A DNA stretch of 64,000 nt from Candidatus Melainabacteria bacterium (GCA_017307165.1 JAFKGK010000008.1:1-64000); one strand, 5' to 3'. Positions 42,364 through 51,720 are shown, counted from the first letter of the stretch. The notes: a model not told the origin generated them from the letters alone. A program made the numbers and translations.

Positions 42364-44424
42364 CTAGTAGATCACTGCTCCTTCAGGTGAAATGACCTGA
42401 TCGGGCTGTCTCTTGCCGCTGGCGACCTTGGCGTCTTGCAGCTTCTTGAGCTCGGCCTGGCGTTTGGCTTCGGCTTGAGCATCAGCGGTAGCTGTACTGG
42501 CCTTCTTCTCTTCCGGAGGAGGAGCTATGGCCTTACTTGTGTCGTCCGGCTTGGGAGTACCATTGAAAGGATCATCCACATTACCGGTGTTGACCTTGGA
42601 TTCACCAGCCTTGGTCTCGACCTTGGGCTCGGCTTTAGGTTCTGCTTTAGGCTCTACTTTTGGCTCGACCTTGGTTTCGGCGGGCTTAGGATCTACTTTG
42701 GCCTCGGCGGGTTTAGGCTCTACTTTGACAGTACCAGCCTTGTCTACGACGCCTTCGCCGTTACGCTCGCCACCATAGAGGTCTACAGGGGGCTTATCGG
42801 TGTCAGCAACCTTTTTCTGCATTTCTTTTACGCTATCGTCAAACTTTTTGAGGGCGGCTTCGGCTTGGGATTTGACCCAGGCATCATCGCGCACTCTGAC
42901 TACTTGATCGGGATGGAGCATCTTGTTTGGATCGAGACGACCATTCCAGCCGTTGAGCTTGGAGATCTGATCCGACAATCCGACTACATTGCGCTCGTTG
43001 GTATGGCTACCATCGCCTTGCTTGCGTAGTACGTCACGGGCTATACGATCCCAGCCTTGACCTGGCTGTACGGTGTAGCTGGACTTGGCGGTGAGATAGT
43101 CCGCGACTTGCTTAGCATAAGCATCTCTGGCTTTCGTCACATCATCGCCGGGCTTAAGCTCAGGCATCTTGGGCTCTGCTACGAGCTCCACAGGACGCTT
43201 AGGCGGCAGCGGTACGTCTTTTTGCTTGGTCTCGCCTTCGGCTGGCTTTTGGCTCTGCTTTTCGGAGAGCTTTGGTGGGACTTCGGGTATGCCGCTATCT
43301 TTGCCCTTGCCTCCACTGTCGCGACCTTCGATCTTGACACCACGATTAGCGGCAGGCTGATCCTTGACTCCTCTGTCAGCGCCAGCCACCGGCCTGCCGT
43401 CAGCATCAACGACCTGACGATTGCGATTTTCGGTGACTTGCACGCCACCACGGACGGTATCTCTCGGCTGGATCGGATTGCCATCGGCATCATATTGATC
43501 GTTGACAGCATTGACCTTGCCGCGAGCGTCTCCCTGACGGCCGGCCTGGCGTTGCTCGGGTTGAGCGTTGCGGTGCTGAGCAAATAGTTGATCGGTGTCT
43601 TTAGCTCCGGAGAGTTGGGCCAGTCGATCTATGGAGATATGTCTGTTGACTTGCTCGTTATCGTTGTTGTCACGATAGGTACCGCGCATTTGCTTGCCCA
43701 TGTCGCTATCCCATTGATCGCGCAAGAGCTGGACCTGATCGCGGGTCTTGCGATCGTAGCCAAAGTCTCCTTCGCGATCGGCAAAAGTCTTGAGATAGGT
43801 GTCGAGATCGCCTTTGCTGATCTCTCCATCTTTTTTGCCTTTGCTGTCATTGATAGAATCAAGCACCCCAAATACCGAGCGCTTGGGATTGCCGTCATTG
43901 GCCAGGAGAGTGTGAGTAACGTCCTGGCGTTGCTGTTGGGCTAGGGTTGCATTGTCTTGGTTGACTCGATTTTGACGATCATCGGCATGAGCTTGATCGT
44001 AAGGTTTGAGGAGCTTTTTGAGGTCGCCCTTGGTGATCTGATCTCTGTCAAACAAGGTCTCAGTCTTATCGCGCATGCTGTCATAAGAATCACGGAAGTG
44101 GTCCATCATGGCACGGTCAAAGCCGACCACACGTGCATTGCTGCTAGTAACTTCGCCACGGCTCAAGCCACCTGACTTGTCGGTATCAAATCTCTCGCGA
44201 TTGTCTTGCGCCCAGCGCATGGAGACTTCGTCGAGCACGCCCTTATCGGCCAGACCTTTGGCCACGGCATCGCCATACTTGTTGAGATCGCCACTATGCT
44301 TGGGATCTGCTTGATACTTACTGACCTCTTGCATCATGGCATTGTATGCAGACTGATCGCCACTAGAACCGGCGTCCACTGCCTTCTGCACATCTTTTTC
44401 AAATTGATTGCCTTGATTGGCCAT
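42364..44424 (-). CDS. Large EF-hand and LysM-like protein, unknown
   Basis: 686 residues, very hydrophilic, no N-terminal signal peptide. A canonical EF-hand loop lies at 80-91 (DTDKSGGLSRGE), with a second, degenerate one near 190 (KKDGEISKGDLDTYL). The centre is Gln/Asn/Arg rich. A LysM-like domain (about 445-520) begins SYTVQPGQGWDRIARDVL and ends HPDQVVRVRDD. It is followed by low-complexity PKPAE/KVEPKAEPK repeats (about 570-640). Calcium and glycan binding are inferred from these motifs. Ends at a strong terminator; upstream is a divergent gene across 199 bases. Confidence 0.82.
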   Translation of the reverse strand: MANQGNQFEKDVQKAVDAGSSGDQSAYNAMMQEVSKYQADPKHSGDLNKYGDAVAKGLADKGVLDEVSMRWAQDNRERFDTDKSGGLSRGEVTSSNARVVGFDRAMMDHFRDSYDSMRDKTETLFDRDQITKGDLKKLLKPYDQAHADDRQNRVNQDNATLAQQQRQDVTHTLLANDGNPKRSVFGVLDSINDSKGKKDGEISKGDLDTYLKTFADREGDFGYDRKTRDQVQLLRDQWDSDMGKQMRGTYRDNNDNEQVNRHISIDRLAQLSGAKDTDQLFAQHRNAQPEQRQAGRQGDARGKVNAVNDQYDADGNPIQPRDTVRGGVQVTENRNRQVVDADGRPVAGADRGVKDQPAANRGVKIEGRDSGGKGKDSGIPEVPPKLSEKQSQKPAEGETKQKDVPLPPKRPVELVAEPKMPELKPGDDVTKARDAYAKQVADYLTAKSSYTVQPGQGWDRIARDVLRKQGDGSHTNERNVVGLSDQISKLNGWNGRLDPNKMLHPDQVVRVRDDAWVKSQAEAALKKFDDSVKEMQKKVADTDKPPVDLYGGERNGEGVVDKAGTVKVEPKPAEAKVDPKPAETKVEPKVEPKAEPKAEPKVETKAGESKVNTGNVDDPFNGTPKPDDTSKAIAPPPEEKKASTATADAQAEAKRQAELKKLQDAKVASGKRQPDQVISPEGAVIY

Positions 44425-44623
44425 TTTCGCGACTCCTCGACGGTCTTGCGTGCTGCTACTGAGACTTTATTCCCCGGCAGACCAGGCTAAAAACGACTGA
44501 ATTGCATCGGGTGGGGGTTGACAACACTAGTCTGCCAAAAAGCCTCCAATGTGTCATGGGGAAAAATACGTATAAAGTGAAGAAAATTTATTAAAATAGC
44601 TGAGCAGCGAAAATCATTTTGCT

Positions 44624-45208
44624 ATGAAATCCGAATCCGAAAGCAAAAAATTGAAACCAGACGACATAGCAAGTCTCAAACCAGCAGACGACGATCAGCT
44701 CTGGCAGCGTGGCGTCTTTTTGGCCACCGCCATCGCCTCACTTTCATCAAATACTCTCAGCTCGTATATCAGATATTGCCTGCAAGCCACTGGTGATGCC
44801 GAATCTTTTCAGCTGGACGACTTGCTCTATCAAACTGCCACAAAAGAAATTTTGACGCTCAATCTCTGGCTCTGCCTGGCCGAAGATTATGACAGCGACA
44901 TGCCCGAATGGTTCAACCAATTTATACTATCTGCTCTCACCGTGGCAGATATGCTGGTCGCGCAACCGACAAACAAACAAGTTTTGGCCATGTACCCAAC
45001 CGAGATGGGCTTTCAAGGCATGACCCAATCTTTGTCGCTGGTCCTCTCTCACAAATTGGGCCTGGGCTCGACCCGCCCCGAAGCCGCCCTGGCTCTGGGC
45101 GATCTCATATTAGAATGCAAAGAACGCCGCCAATCGCTCGTCCTCTTTGCCCTGCGCGAAGCCATGATGACCCTCGATGTGTGGGTCGCCGAGATGAAAC
45201 CAGCCTAG
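44624..45208 (+). CDS. Soluble helical protein, unknown
   Basis: 194 residues, without signal peptide; charged N-terminus (MKSESESKKLKPDD) then a compact, apparently all-helical domain rich in Leu and Ala. No motif recognised. Divergent from the EF-hand/LysM gene, possibly sharing its regulatory region; convergent with the CPBP gene. Confidence 0.7.
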   Translation: MKSESESKKLKPDDIASLKPADDDQLWQRGVFLATAIASLSSNTLSSYIRYCLQATGDAESFQLDDLLYQTATKEILTLNLWLCLAEDYDSDMPEWFNQFILSALTVADMLVAQPTNKQVLAMYPTEMGFQGMTQSLSLVLSHKLGLGSTRPEAALALGDLILECKERRQSLVLFALREAMMTLDVWVAEMKPA

Positions 45209-45231
45209 CCCTTTCTCAACTACGGTCTTAT

Positions 45232-46290
45232 CTAAGGATTGAAGGCAAAGAGAAAAACGCTGACAAAATTGAAGCCCACGTGACCGATGATAGTGGTGGT
45301 GGTATTAGTGCAACGGCGGACGATGCCCATTACGCACGACCAGGCCGCTATTTGCAATATGAGGATGGGGGCGTTTGCAAACTGGGCATGGAGGATGCCA
45401 TGCAGTAAGGCGGCGGGCAGGATGCCTACCACGGGCTGCAGCGCTCCTCTAATGAGCGTTTCTTCGCCGATGCCTGCACACAGAGCGGTTGCCAGCGCCA
45501 GGATCAAAGAGCCAGTAAAATCGGTGCCATCAACAGCAAAAGTACCAGAGTTGTAGGACGAGATCTTGGTGGCCATGTCCTGTCCTGAGTTGTGGGTCGC
45601 GAGCGCAAAAACCAGGTCAAAGCTAAATGTAAACAGGATCAGGGTGATGCCCACGGCAATTTGTGTAAGAGTGGGCTTTTGCCAGCCAAGGCGGAGTAAA
45701 GCCTCTCTCCATTTGCGACTGACCAGGATGCCGATGCCGCAAAAAGACATAGTGATCAGGCCAAAGCCGTTATACGAAAACAATGACTCAAAGGGAATTG
45801 GCGAGACTGGCATGGGGATAGAAGGGAGGTTGAACCCCCCGGGGATATTGGTGGCCGCGGCGCTGAAGCCAAAGACCAATATAAAGAGAAAGGTCCCGAC
45901 CAGATGCGGAAAAGAAGTAGGTATAAAAACTATGCGGTCAACTATGGCGTCCAGTGGCTTCATCTTGTGTCTTATAGGCCCAGAGATGACGCGCAAGGAG
46001 ACTATGCCATCGATGATCGTGAGGATACGCGATAGGACTTTACGCACAGGCAAAAATAAAATGGCAAATGCAGCCAAAGCCATGTAGCCATTGACACCAA
46101 CCAACCATTGGACAAGAGCGTCAGACTTGTCGGCCGCGATTGAGCCCCCAAAGTATGTGATGGCGGTAACGGAGCAAATCATCACAAGGATGGCTCTCAC
46201 GACCATTTCGAGCCACTGCCTCTTGCGCGCTGCATGCGCCATGAGACCCAGGATGGAGCAAAAAAATATTCCGACCAGGGTAAATTCCAA
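45232..46290 (-). CDS. CPBP-family intramembrane metalloprotease
   Basis: 352 residues with about eight transmembrane segments. The CPBP/Abi signatures are in order: EETLIRGAL (motif 1), ALLHGILHA (motif 2) and IIGHVGFNF (motif 3). Members cleave prenylated or other membrane substrates, including CAAX-processing and some bacteriocin immunity proteins. Single gene; substrate unknown. Confidence 0.9.
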   Translation of the reverse strand: MEFTLVGIFFCSILGLMAHAARKRQWLEMVVRAILVMICSVTAITYFGGSIAADKSDALVQWLVGVNGYMALAAFAILFLPVRKVLSRILTIIDGIVSLRVISGPIRHKMKPLDAIVDRIVFIPTSFPHLVGTFLFILVFGFSAAATNIPGGFNLPSIPMPVSPIPFESLFSYNGFGLITMSFCGIGILVSRKWREALLRLGWQKPTLTQIAVGITLILFTFSFDLVFALATHNSGQDMATKISSYNSGTFAVDGTDFTGSLILALATALCAGIGEETLIRGALQPVVGILPAALLHGILHAQFANAPILILQIAAWSCVMGIVRRCTNTTTTIIGHVGFNFVSVFLFAFNP

Positions 46291-46622
46291 TTTCCGCCTC
46301 TCAATCTTTCTTATTGACCAGCTTAGCTTTTACAAAAGTAATTTTGGCAAATTTCTCGGCAACTCTCGTAAATCTTTTGCGTCCCCAGTAAAGACGGTAC
46401 GATTACGAGAGGATAGGAGCACAAGCAAATCGAAATTAATCTAGTTTCGCAGCCGCACCTATTGTCAAGGACTCAATCTATGGGTATCTTCTATCTTAGG
46501 GACACAGTCCCGCTCCATTCAAGCAGAGATTCACAAACTGTGTTCAAATGGGCTTTAGCAAGAGTACTCACACCGTTCAATCAGCAAGTATCTCCATTTC
46601 CATCGGAGGAGTCAAAATAAAA
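46291..46622. other. Intergenic region between the CPBP and small-peptide genes
   Basis: 332 bases between divergent genes. A possible sigma-70 promoter (46462-46490) for the plus-strand gene and GGAGGAG about 11 bases before its ATG can be seen. No further gene, tRNA or strong palindrome was found. Confidence 0.5.
46462..46490 (+). promoter_or_regulatory. Possible promoter of the small secreted peptide gene
   Basis: TTGTCA, 17-base spacer, TATCTT; 133 bases before the start codon, leaving a long leader. Confidence 0.4.
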
Positions 46623-46850
46623 ATGAAGAAGCGACTACTACCCGCGACACTATTAGCAGGTGCTCTCGGATTTGGCGTCATCGCCACCGCCAGCTTCGCC
46701 AGCGGTCCTCTCATGCTGGCTCCAGTACCCACTCCCAAAGTTGCAGTCACCCCCTCAGTCAGCCTGAGCCCGACCAACCTCAAGAGCCAGATGGTAGCTT
46801 CCTACCGTTCTGTCAGGGCATTCTGGTTGTCCAGAGCGCTCGTCCGCTAG
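46623..46850 (+). CDS. Very small secreted protein, unknown
   Basis: 75 residues with a signal peptide (LLPATLLAGALGFGVIATASFA, cleavage near FAS) leaving about 48 residues rich in Pro, Ser and Val (APVPTPKVAVTPSVSLSP) and a basic end (SRALVR). ATG at 46623 has GGAGGAG upstream. It has its own promoter candidate and a strong terminator, so it is a free-standing unit. Function unknown. Confidence 0.7.
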   Translation: MKKRLLPATLLAGALGFGVIATASFASGPLMLAPVPTPKVAVTPSVSLSPTNLKSQMVASYRSVRAFWLSRALVR

Positions 46851-46871
46851 ACGCGATACTGGTTGAGACTC

Positions 46872-46900
46872 AAAAGGCTGCCCCCCGGGCAGCCTTTTTT
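46872..46900 (+). terminator. Terminator after the small secreted peptide gene
   Basis: AAAAGGCTGCCC / GGGCAGCCTTTTTT with a three-base loop: perfect stem and T-run, 22 bases after the stop. The A-run on the other side may also serve the convergent ftsB-like gene. Confidence 0.9.
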
Positions 46901-46910
46901 GCTTTATCTA

Positions 46911-47222
46911 TTATTTGCCAATACGCACGATGATCTCATCCGGACCGGCGAGATTGAGCCTCTCTCTCGCAAGTCTCTCCATCCCTTGAGAGGAGCGATA
47001 GCTGGAGAGGCCGTCACGCAACTCCTTATTGACCTCCTCGGCCTGCCTCTGTCCGTCGGCAAGGACCTGGGCCTGATGCTTGAGATAGACCTGTCTATCG
47101 ATCGATCCTGAGATCGAACGACCGGCCTGAAAGATAGCCAGCATCGTAATGGCCATGATCGCCACCTGTTTACCGATATTTCTCAGGGTCTTGGGTCCCA
47201 ACTTAGCTTTAAGGCTATTCAA
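46911..47222 (-). CDS. FtsB/DivIC-like septum formation initiator
   Basis: 103 residues: short cytoplasmic start, one transmembrane helix (about 20-36, VAIMAITMLAIFQAG), a coiled coil (about 42-85) and the typical end MERLARERLNLAGPDEIIV. FtsB-like proteins bridge FtsL and FtsQ in the divisome. Start overlaps the end of the phosphohexomutase gene (ATGA), so translation is coupled. Confidence 0.87.
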   Translation of the reverse strand: MNSLKAKLGPKTLRNIGKQVAIMAITMLAIFQAGRSISGSIDRQVYLKHQAQVLADGQRQAEEVNKELRDGLSSYRSSQGMERLARERLNLAGPDEIIVRIGK

Positions 47223-48688
47223 TGATTGATCCCTATCTCGACTTGCGCTTTTAAAATTTCGTCGATTTGACGCTCGAAGTCAAGCATCATCTCCTGAATC
47301 ATTTTTTTATCGGTACCCTCGCCAGAGAGCCTGAGGATGGGTTCGGTTCCTGATGGTCTCACGAGTATCCAGTGATCATGATCGACATACATTTTGATAC
47401 CGTCTTTGCGTGATGTCTCTTTGAGCGTCCTCCCAGCAAGCTGCGCGACCGGACTACGATCGAGCTCTTGCAAGACCCTCTTTTGCTGCGCGTCAGTCAG
47501 GTGTATATCGCTCCGCACCTGATAAAAAACCACTCCTAATTCGCGCTCTAGATCAGCCCAAAGCTGAGTCATCGATTTGTTCTCGATGGCCATGGCTTCT
47601 AGTAAGAGCAAATTTGCCAATATGCCGTCTTTTTCTGGGATATGCCCTTTTATAGAGACACCACCTGACTCTTCGCCACCGAGCAAGACATCCTTAAGGC
47701 GCATCTGCTCGCCAATGTATTTGAAGCCGACTGGCGTCTCGATCAACTCTAGACCTTGCTTTTGAGCCACATGGTCGAGCATGTGGCTGGTGCAAATATT
47801 GCGCACCAGAGCACCGCGCATATTTTTATTTTTGTACAAATGGCGCGCTAAAAGACACAGGCACTCATTGGCAGTAAAAAATCTGCCATCACCACCGACA
47901 AAGGCAAACCGGTCGGCATCACCATCGGTGGCAACGCCAGCATCGAGATTTTTATCTTGGATCAGCTCTGCGAGACCTTTTAAATACTTTGGCTTTGGCT
48001 CCGGCATGCCGCCGCCAAAGAGTGGGTCGACATGATCGTGGATCGTGTGCACGGCCACGCCACAAGCCTCGAGTGCGCGATCCAAGTAGCCCCTGCTAGT
48101 GCTGTACAAGGCATCGAAACCGACCTTGAGCTTGGCCTTGCGCAAAGCTTGTACGTTGATATTGGCTAGCACTGCCTCCAGATATTGAGCAACGATATCA
48201 AATCTTTCCAAATGCACTTCTTGATAGCCGCTGCCAAAGCCATTTTGCGCTGCGAGGTCGGTGGGCACCAAATTGAGATTGGCAGTGATGGCACTTGTTA
48301 TGTCGTTAGTGGCCGGGCCTGCGTAATGGGGTATGTATTTAAGCCCGCAATATTCGGGGGGATTGTGGCTGGCGGTAAACTGGATGGCACCGCATGTAGT
48401 GCTAGCCTGCGTCGCCCAAGCAATGGCCGGAGTCGGTATATCTCGGTCAGACAATTTGCAATCAAAACCCATAGCGGCAAGGACTGCCCCCGCTCGCTCA
48501 GCAAATTTTTGTGCCAAAAACCTGGTGTCATAGCCCAGCAGAACAGTCCTTACATCAGCCGGATAAGCGCTCTTTAGGTAAAGTCCGATTGCGTACGCGG
48601 CTTTCTCTACATTTGCAAAAGTAAAATCCTCTGCAATCACCGCTCGCCACCCGTCTGTCCCAAATTTGATACCAGTGCTCTTACCCAT
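47219..48688 (-). CDS. Phosphoglucomutase/phosphomannomutase family protein
   Basis: 489 residues, alpha-D-phosphohexomutase superfamily. The phospho-serine loop is TASHNPPEY (Ser107), the Mg site DGDADR (255-260), sugar-binding GGEESGG and phosphate-binding RPSGTEP. It converts hexose-1- and 6-phosphates, or glucosamine phosphates, for polysaccharide or wall synthesis; which sugar cannot be told. In an operon: unknown protein, this gene, ftsB-like gene. Confidence 0.93.
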   Translation of the reverse strand: MGKSTGIKFGTDGWRAVIAEDFTFANVEKAAYAIGLYLKSAYPADVRTVLLGYDTRFLAQKFAERAGAVLAAMGFDCKLSDRDIPTPAIAWATQASTTCGAIQFTASHNPPEYCGLKYIPHYAGPATNDITSAITANLNLVPTDLAAQNGFGSGYQEVHLERFDIVAQYLEAVLANINVQALRKAKLKVGFDALYSTSRGYLDRALEACGVAVHTIHDHVDPLFGGGMPEPKPKYLKGLAELIQDKNLDAGVATDGDADRFAFVGGDGRFFTANECLCLLARHLYKNKNMRGALVRNICTSHMLDHVAQKQGLELIETPVGFKYIGEQMRLKDVLLGGEESGGVSIKGHIPEKDGILANLLLLEAMAIENKSMTQLWADLERELGVVFYQVRSDIHLTDAQQKRVLQELDRSPVAQLAGRTLKETSRKDGIKMYVDHDHWILVRPSGTEPILRLSGEGTDKKMIQEMMLDFERQIDEILKAQVEIGINH

Positions 48689-48703
48689 TTACAGCTTCGT
48701 CCT

Positions 48704-49795
48704 TTAAATAGTCGATAGATAATTGGCCCTGTATTCGCGCAAGGCCTCCCAAGCACTGCCGGCCTGCCGTTTGTTGCGCTGGGACTCAGATACGTAACGC
48801 AATCCCGGGCCGGTCACTACAGATGGTTTCAGGTTGCTTAAAGCCTCATCCGTACCAAACTCGATCATCGAACCATCACGGCCATAAAATCTATAGACAC
48901 TGTCGCCTTTAACATTTATCTTGCGAAACCTAGTGGCCATGCGAAATCCATCCCAGGTAAACAATGCAGTCATCGAATGCCAGTTGCCCTCTGCATCAGG
49001 CAAGAGTCGTCTCTCGATATGCACCGCGCGAACGAGATCGAGACTCCAAAACTGTCCATCTTCGCGGGCGATGCTAATGCAGCCGAGCGGATCGACTTGC
49101 ATAGACTCACCTTGCGCTTTTACGCGGCCCCCCCGGTCACGCACGAGGACACTTGTGCCGTCGCATTCTGCGCGCGAATGAGTGCCGCCGCTAAGATCAA
49201 TGCGATGAAACTCGTTGAGATGGCCTTTTGCATCATAGGAGAGGTTGATAGTCACACCTCTATCAGAGACCACCTCTACGACTCTGCCACGCTCGTCTTT
49301 GACTAGCATGGCTCCATTACTAAAAGTCTCGATGCGATGTCCATAACGCCCCTGGCTTACTTGCACGCGACCATTGCCCGATTCTCGAGCGCTTGCAGTA
49401 TTGCGCTTGCGCAGATGCGAGAGGAGATCGCTTGTACGATCGAGCTCTTGTCTGCGATTGAGACCTAGACTTTGGCTGGCGGATTGGGGACTGGCGTCAT
49501 CACCGTAAGCTTTGGGCCAATAGCTCTCATCGCTGAGATTAGTGGCCTCTGATCTGGTATTGAGCCAGGCGTCGAGCATGGCCGCCGCCTGCGAACTAGA
49601 ACCGAGAGCCGCAAGGCTGGTGATCTCTGAAAGGGCGCTGTTGTCGCGCGCCGAATCCCTGGCTAAAAAATCGAGGAGTCTTGCTTCCTGGACCGAAGAA
49701 AGCGGGCTTTGCTTGGACGCGTTCTTTCTGCCTGGATTGCCCTGAGCGCGAAAAGTATGCTTGCTTTGCTGAGGGGGAAAGGAGGAACAAGTCAT
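48704..49795 (-). CDS. Unknown protein with RHS/YD-like beta strands
   Basis: 363 residues, cytoplasmic by sequence (no signal peptide). The N-terminal 150 residues are Ser/Arg/Asn rich; the rest has YD-repeat-like strands such as GAMLVKDERGRVVEVVSDRG, YDAKGHLNEFHRIDLSGG and VYRFYGRDGSMIEFG. These resemble RHS-type repeats but are too few for an RHS toxin. Fifteen bases before the phosphohexomutase gene, probably its operon leader. Confidence 0.7.
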   Translation of the reverse strand: MTCSSFPPQQSKHTFRAQGNPGRKNASKQSPLSSVQEARLLDFLARDSARDNSALSEITSLAALGSSSQAAAMLDAWLNTRSEATNLSDESYWPKAYGDDASPQSASQSLGLNRRQELDRTSDLLSHLRKRNTASARESGNGRVQVSQGRYGHRIETFSNGAMLVKDERGRVVEVVSDRGVTINLSYDAKGHLNEFHRIDLSGGTHSRAECDGTSVLVRDRGGRVKAQGESMQVDPLGCISIAREDGQFWSLDLVRAVHIERRLLPDAEGNWHSMTALFTWDGFRMATRFRKINVKGDSVYRFYGRDGSMIEFGTDEALSNLKPSVVTGPGLRYVSESQRNKRQAGSAWEALREYRANYLSTI

Positions 49796-49930
49796 GAGAA
49801 AGACCGCCCGGCGCCTCTAAATGAGGAAGATCTCGGCAATTGTAGCACTAGAAAGACAAATTCAAGAGCCTGCTAAGTCAACAATAATGCGGCATTCGGC
49901 AGCTTTCAAGGAGCTGTCGCGAGGTATCGA

Positions 49931-50737
49931 TTAACGATCGTAGCGCGGGGCTTCGGTCTGGAGCCAGCCACGGACCTGCAAAGACTCTGCCATGCGGATG
50001 CCGGTGGTCCTTTCGTCGTACATAGCCACGCAAAATTGACCGATATCGATCTTGTTCTGGCTGAGCAAAAATTCAGCCAACTGCAGTGATTTCATCTCGT
50101 TGTCAGTAACATAGCCAGCAGAAAGTACAAGATCGGATACAGGCACATCCGGGAAACTCCGCATTTGATTGGTGAGAGCCTGCACTTCGGCAGCCTGGAT
50201 GATCTGGGAGACCTTGAGCAGTTCGACGAGCATGGGCAGAGGCTGAGCCACGATGGGCTGCGTCGTGACCATGAGTGGAGGAGCCGGCCTGACCTCGGTC
50301 TGCTCGATCAGCTCAAAGGTGCCATCATCAGGGATCTTGCCAGTCTCGATTAGATTGCCGCGGCTGACGATCAAGTCATGACTGAGTCTCAACCTTGGTT
50401 TTCTAAGGATAAATCCGGCATCAAGTATGCGGTAGTAATCCCCGCGATTTTCCTTGGGATTGTTTTCACGCAAAAACTTTTTTGCCTGCCTAAAATAGGC
50501 AGCTACCACCATCGTCGGCGGTACGTCGCAATCGATCCGCAAAATCTTGTAGAGATCATGCGGAAACTCTTTTTGATTAGGCCTGAGATCCGGGATCAAA
50601 TCAGGAAAAAGCTGATACAGCTCGCTACAAGACTTGACCTGCCCCTGGACGTCACGATCCGCCCAACTGCCTCGGAGCGCAGCACAGAGGATCTGGCTTT
50701 CGAGCTCTATTCGGTTGGCGCCACCTGGATCGGCCAT
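49931..50737 (-). CDS. J-domain-like protein without HPD, unknown
   Basis: 268 residues. The region about 60-120 (HDLYKILRIDCDVPPTMVVA, then FRQAKKFLRENNP and YYRILDAGFIL) matches the helical pattern of a J domain, but the HPD tripeptide needed to stimulate DnaK is absent. The C-terminal half (about 165-268) is helical and includes a repeat-like pair LVLSAGYVTDNEMKSLQLAE. Follows the FHA gene after 33 bases, so likely one operon. Proposed role as adaptor is inference. Confidence 0.68.
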   Translation of the reverse strand: MADPGGANRIELESQILCAALRGSWADRDVQGQVKSCSELYQLFPDLIPDLRPNQKEFPHDLYKILRIDCDVPPTMVVAAYFRQAKKFLRENNPKENRGDYYRILDAGFILRKPRLRLSHDLIVSRGNLIETGKIPDDGTFELIEQTEVRPAPPLMVTTQPIVAQPLPMLVELLKVSQIIQAAEVQALTNQMRSFPDVPVSDLVLSAGYVTDNEMKSLQLAEFLLSQNKIDIGQFCVAMYDERTTGIRMAESLQVRGWLQTEAPRYDR

Positions 50738-50770
50738 TTATACAAGTTTCCCTTTGATATTTTGCAATAT

Positions 50771-51223
50771 TTATTTTGACTCGACGTCAAAAGTCAATTC
50801 GGTATGACCGACTCTGACTTTGTCGCCTGCCGATAGTATCTGTCTTTTTACGACTGGATGCCCATTGAGCAGAGTACCGTTTGTAGAGCCCAGGTCTTCT
50901 AGCCAAAAATCACTCTCTTCGAAGGTGATCCAGGCATGGTGTCTGGACGTAAAAGTATCGTCCGGTATGACGACCTGATTGGAGGGGTCCCGACCAATCT
51001 TGACCTTGTTGGCCTGGATCGAATACCGCTGTCCAGTTTTTTGCACCACGATCACGACGGATTGGCTAAGTGGCTCCTCGGCTGGCTTGGCGTCGGATTG
51101 CTTGAGATAGTCTAGCTGTAGGCTCTTGAGATCGAGATCGGTGACGGTGGCGCAATAAACGCAACGGGTACCTACCGGAGTAGGCCGTCCACAGCTGGGA
51201 CACGGCTCTGTATTGTCTGACAT
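50771..51223 (-). CDS. Zinc-ribbon FHA-domain protein
   Basis: 150 residues. N-terminal zinc ribbon CPSCGRPTPVGTRCVYC (about 7-23), a linker, then an FHA domain (about 60-150) with KIGRDPSNQVVIPDDTFTSR, HHAWITF and LEDLGSTNGTLLNG: the Arg, Ser, His and Asn phospho-threonine contacts are all present. ATG at 51223 has AGGAG four bases upstream and the frame start at 51319 is rejected. Partner kinase is not visible nearby. Confidence 0.9.
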   Translation of the reverse strand: MSDNTEPCPSCGRPTPVGTRCVYCATVTDLDLKSLQLDYLKQSDAKPAEEPLSQSVVIVVQKTGQRYSIQANKVKIGRDPSNQVVIPDDTFTSRHHAWITFEESDFWLEDLGSTNGTLLNGHPVVKRQILSAGDKVRVGHTELTFDVESK

Positions 51224-51297
51224 GCGGCTCCTAATATGCTCGTACATCGATGGATCGATCAGGTTAATTATAATGCCCGAGCTCTGCTCCGTCATAA

Positions 51298-51331
51298 CAA
51301 AAATAAAAAGCGGGGTCATTGCCCCGCTTTA
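51298..51331 (-). terminator. Terminator after the zinc-ribbon gene
   Basis: AAAGCGGGG / CCCCGCTTT with a six-base loop; on the minus strand the stem is followed by TTTTTATTTTTA. It lies about 30 bases past the stop of the gene at 51361. Confidence 0.85.
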
Positions 51332-51360
51332 AATCATGCATAGACTGATAATTGTGGAGA

Positions 51361-51720
51361 TCAAGCGCTAGCTGCGGCAGGGATGTCCTCGCCTTCGGAT
51401 AGAGTCTGAGACTGCGCTGGAACGGGCTCGGCATCACCCTCGCCTTTGCGAGTGCGAAAGCAGTAAGTGCAGTAAACAGGCTTGTAGCCCTTGGGCTGGA
51501 ATGGCACCCGAGTAGGAGATCCGCACTCAGCACATGCCACCTCTGCCGTGCGTCCCGGATCATCGCCATTGCGCTGAACACGCATCAGGATGCGGCAGTT
51601 GGGGCAACGCTTGGGCTCATTGACGAGACCCTTTGCGTGAAAAAACTCTTGCTCGCCTGCCGAGAAGACAAAAGTCTTGCTGCAATCTCTACAGCTGATG
51701 TCCTTATCATGGAAAACCAT
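51361..51720 (-). CDS. Zinc-ribbon domain protein
   Basis: 119 residues with two zinc-binding modules: CRDCSKTFVFSAGEQEF with CPNC (about 10-42), and CAECGSPTRVPFQP with CTYC (about 63-87). This is the zinc-ribbon (zf-trcl/CxxC) type found in many bacteria, of unknown role. Pro/Ala/Glu rich tail. Single gene with its own terminator. Confidence 0.88.
   Translation of the reverse strand: MVFHDKDISCRDCSKTFVFSAGEQEFFHAKGLVNEPKRCPNCRILMRVQRNGDDPGRTAEVACAECGSPTRVPFQPKGYKPVYCTYCFRTRKGEGDAEPVPAQSQTLSEGEDIPAAASA

Noticed and set aside
42436..43587. Two hydrophobic-looking plus-strand frames opposite the EF-hand/LysM gene
   Set aside because: They are antisense readings of the Lys/Glu/Pro-rich repeats, which give Leu/Phe/Gly-rich strings; no start signals.
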